Of a stretch of DNA of 14,599 nucleotides, positions 13,708-14,599 are shown piece after piece; the first letter of the stretch is position 1; each line of letters opens with the position of its first letter. The DNA is from JBAWVR01 sp037147155 (lineage in GTDB: Bacteria; Patescibacteriota; Minisyncoccia; Phycocordibacterales; GWA1-40-21), in assembly GCA_037147155.1 (NCBI GenBank), contig JBAWVR010000021.1, positions 1 to 14,599 of the forward strand, in the 5' to 3' direction. The notes under the pieces were generated by a model, which was given only the letters and a program-made list of their open reading frames with translations, had not been told where the DNA came from and ran no database searches. A program made the translations under genes and the position numbers.

Positions 13708-13781
13708 GGGCGTATAGCTCAGGTGGTTAGAGCGCGTCACTGATAATGACGAGGTCCCAAGTTCAACTCTTGGTACGCCCA
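13708..13781 (+). tRNA. tRNA-Ile (anticodon GAT)
   Basis: A 74-nt tRNA. The acceptor GGGCGTA pairs with TACGCCC, the D arm is GCTC-AGGTGGTTA-GAGC, the anticodon stem CGTCA/TGACG closes the loop CTGATAA with GAT at 34-36, and the T arm is CCAAG-TTCAACT-CTTGG. The discriminator is A. CCA is not encoded. The gene is often inside the 16S-23S spacer in bacteria, but here it faces the 16S gene from the opposite strand. Confidence 0.96.
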
Positions 13782-13827
13782 CACAACAAGTTATTAGTTT
13801 AGTATCCGTCTTTTTTTAATTATACGC

Positions 13828-13871
13828 GGACAATCCTTGCGAATCTCGGATTGTCCTAATAATGACGAGGT
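13828..13871 (+). pseudogene. Hairpin plus anticodon-arm piece of the second tRNA-Ile copy
   Basis: GGACAATCC and GGATTGTCC form a perfect 9-bp stem with an 11-nt loop (13828-13856). Bases 13856-13871 then match 13740-13755 of the intact tRNA at 15 of 16 positions: the anticodon loop, the 3' strand of the anticodon stem and the start of the variable loop. The one change turns GAT into AAT at the anticodon. Confidence 0.7.
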
Positions 13872-13967
13872 TGAGGAGCGAACACATGGAGCGACGAAAA
13901 ACCTTTTGAGATAGAATTGAGTGATAACGAAATTATATCCAAAAGGTGTACTGCTCCGGTAAGGAGA
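13872..13967 (+). repeat. Hairpin-rich insert in the variable loop of the broken tRNA-Ile copy
   Basis: The 96-nt stretch separates the anticodon-arm piece from the T-arm piece. ACCTTTTG (13901-13908) pairs with CAAAAGGT (13940-13947), and CTCC/GGAG with a short loop lies at its end. GACGAG, GGAGC and GACGAA occur here in the same order as in the tRNA-Leu 3' insert. It has no credible gene. Confidence 0.55.
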
Positions 13968-13994
13968 CAAGTTCAACTCTTGGTACGCCCACAC
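13968..13994 (+). pseudogene. 3' fragment of the second tRNA-Ile copy
   Basis: These 27 bases are identical to 13758-13784: the T arm from its second base pair on, the 3' acceptor strand, the discriminator A and 3 nt of flank. The terminator of the unit begins 13 nt later. Confidence 0.9.
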
Positions 13995-14007
13995 TACACA
14001 TCAAAGC

Positions 14008-14029
14008 AAAAACCGCCTTGGCGGTTTTT
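14008..14029. terminator. Bidirectional terminator between tRNA-Ile and 16S
   Basis: AAAAACCGCC and GGCGGTTTTT form a 10-bp inverted repeat (inner pair open), followed by T on the plus strand and by TTTTT on the minus strand. It ends the tRNA-Ile unit and may back up 16S termination. Confidence 0.88.
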
Positions 14030-14054
14030 TGCTGCTTATTTCTTTAAGTGTGCC

Positions 14055-14089
14055 AACATTAAACCCGCCTTGTGGGCGGGTTTAATGTT
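14055..14089. terminator. Second hairpin between tRNA-Ile and 16S
   Basis: A perfect 15-bp stem (14055-14069 with 14075-14089) and a 5-nt loop. The T-run is better on the plus strand (TTTT after the stem), but it also lies where 16S transcription should end on the minus strand. Confidence 0.7.
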
Positions 14090-14256
14090 TTGATATTTAC
14101 AGAGATATTTATTCTTTCTTTTGTTTCGTTTTTTGTTGGCCGAGCCAACCTGGATCTCTTTTTTAGAGTGATAGATCACACTCTTTCAATGCTCAATTGA
14201 GGCATTGAAAATCGACTTCTAAGTTTTAAACTCCGAAGAGTAGAAAACGGTTTTCA
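14090..14256 (-). other. Structured 3' spacer of the 16S gene
   Basis: In the 167 nt after the 16S end, with no gene and no 23S start, I see GTTGGC/GCCAAC (14136-14150), AGAGTG/CACTCT (14165-14184), a near-palindrome TCAATG...CATTGA around CTCAATTGAG (14186-14208), and ATTGAAAA (14204-14211) pairing with TTTTCAAT (14251-14258) across the 16S 3' end. The last may form the processing stem. It contains no CCTCC on the minus strand. Confidence 0.5.
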
Positions 14257-14599
14257 ATTTGAATTAATCCACGAGCAGCTTCCGCTACCCGTGCCTTGTT
14301 ACGACTTACTCCCTGTCATTGAGCTTACCGTAGGCCGCCATATAGACGGACTTCGGGTATTCCCAACTCCCTTGAGTTGACGGGCGGTGAGTACAAGACT
14401 TGAGAACGTATTCACCACAGTATAGCTGACCTGTGATTACTAGCGATTCCAGCTTCATGAGGTCGAGTTGCAGACCTCAATCCGAACTGAGGTTACTTTT
14501 CTAAGGATTTGCTCCACCTTTCGGTATTGCGTCCCGTTGTAGTAACCATTGTATCACGTGTGTAGCCCAGGGTATCAGAGGGACATGCTGACCTGGCGT
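14257..14599 (-). rRNA. rrs: 16S ribosomal RNA, 3' part
   Basis: The minus strand carries the universal 16S segments ACACACGTG, TACAATGG, GGAATCGCTAGTAATC, TTGTACTCACCGCCCGTC and AAGTCGTAACAAGG. Helix 44 follows, shorter than in E. coli. Helix 45 is CACG-GGTAGC-GGAA-GCTGCT-CGTG with the conserved GGAA loop. The decoding residues (GTCA at A1408 and AAGTC at A1492/A1493) and the RsmI target C1402 (14384) are kept. The tail after helix 45 reads GGATTAATTC, without CACCTCC. The 3' end at 14257 is an estimate from E. coli tail length. The gene runs off the window at 14599. The reverse of the usual 1492R primer site (CGTGCCTTGTTACGACTT) has mismatches, a known CPR trait. Confidence 0.95.

Noticed and set aside
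13794..13994. A 66-aa minus-strand frame beginning MWAYQELNLSPY
   Set aside because: It is antisense to the tRNA-Ile 3' fragment and the hairpin insert; no protein-like composition beyond that.
14257..14270. Intron at the 16S 3' end hiding the CACCTCC tail
   Set aside because: No CCTCC is present on the minus strand between here and the convergent tRNA-Ile unit, so there is no downstream exon to splice to.
1..14599. CRISPR array, transposase or prophage
   Set aside because: No regularly spaced repeats, no cas, transposase, integrase or phage structural gene was seen on either strand.

Overview
The window looks like a chromosomal segment of an ultra-small Candidate Phyla Radiation (Patescibacteria) bacterium, most likely a Parcubacteria-type lineage. 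The evidence is AT-rich DNA, gene order packed tightly on the minus strand, cell-surface glycosyltransferases in ATGA-overlapping chains, a TraG/VirD4-like ATPase with no conjugation genes around it, a DUF4015-type glycoside hydrolase, and a secreted protein with an AWTGPTAPAPDKNVAAPLNVG-like mature N-terminus. TGA is used as a stop (positions 322, 1095 and 2219), so the TGA=Gly code of some CPR lineages does not apply. The lineage call rests on recalled family knowledge, not on a search.

Layout. 1-4561: a surface-polysaccharide block of four GT-B (GT4-like) glycosyltransferases, one cut by the window edge, plus an FkbM-type methyltransferase. 4568-6865: a 46-aa membrane protein and the 715-aa TraG-like ATPase, apparently in one operon with the glycosyltransferase that follows. 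6978-9197: a secreted protein of unknown function, the DUF4015-like hydrolase and an 88-aa membrane protein. 9291-9974: rsmI. 9990-10346: tRNA-Leu(CAG) inside pieces of a second tRNA-Leu copy. 10449-10952: a cysteine-rich unknown. 11124-12551: pyruvate kinase. 12682-12909 and 13014-13499: two small unknown genes. 13568-14029: tRNA-Ile(GAT), also inside pieces of a second copy. 14257-14599: the 3' part of a 16S rRNA gene, minus strand.

The strongest unusual signals are two. (1) Both tRNA genes are sandwiched between the 5' pieces and 3' pieces of a broken copy of themselves. For tRNA-Leu the 5' half is a perfect 28-nt match split exactly by two short hairpin inserts that both end in CAAG. (2) The 16S rRNA 3' tail after helix 45 reads GGATTAATTC instead of the usual GGATCACCTCC, so no anti-Shine-Dalgarno is visible. 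Consistent with this, several genes have a -10 box 6-7 nt before ATG, as expected for leaderless mRNAs. Yet two small GC-richer unknown genes carry strong Shine-Dalgarno sequences. The 16S gene is also not followed by 23S but by a convergent tRNA.

Only the middle of the window contains obvious housekeeping metabolism (pyruvate kinase, RsmI). No transposase, integrase, CRISPR array or phage gene was seen.
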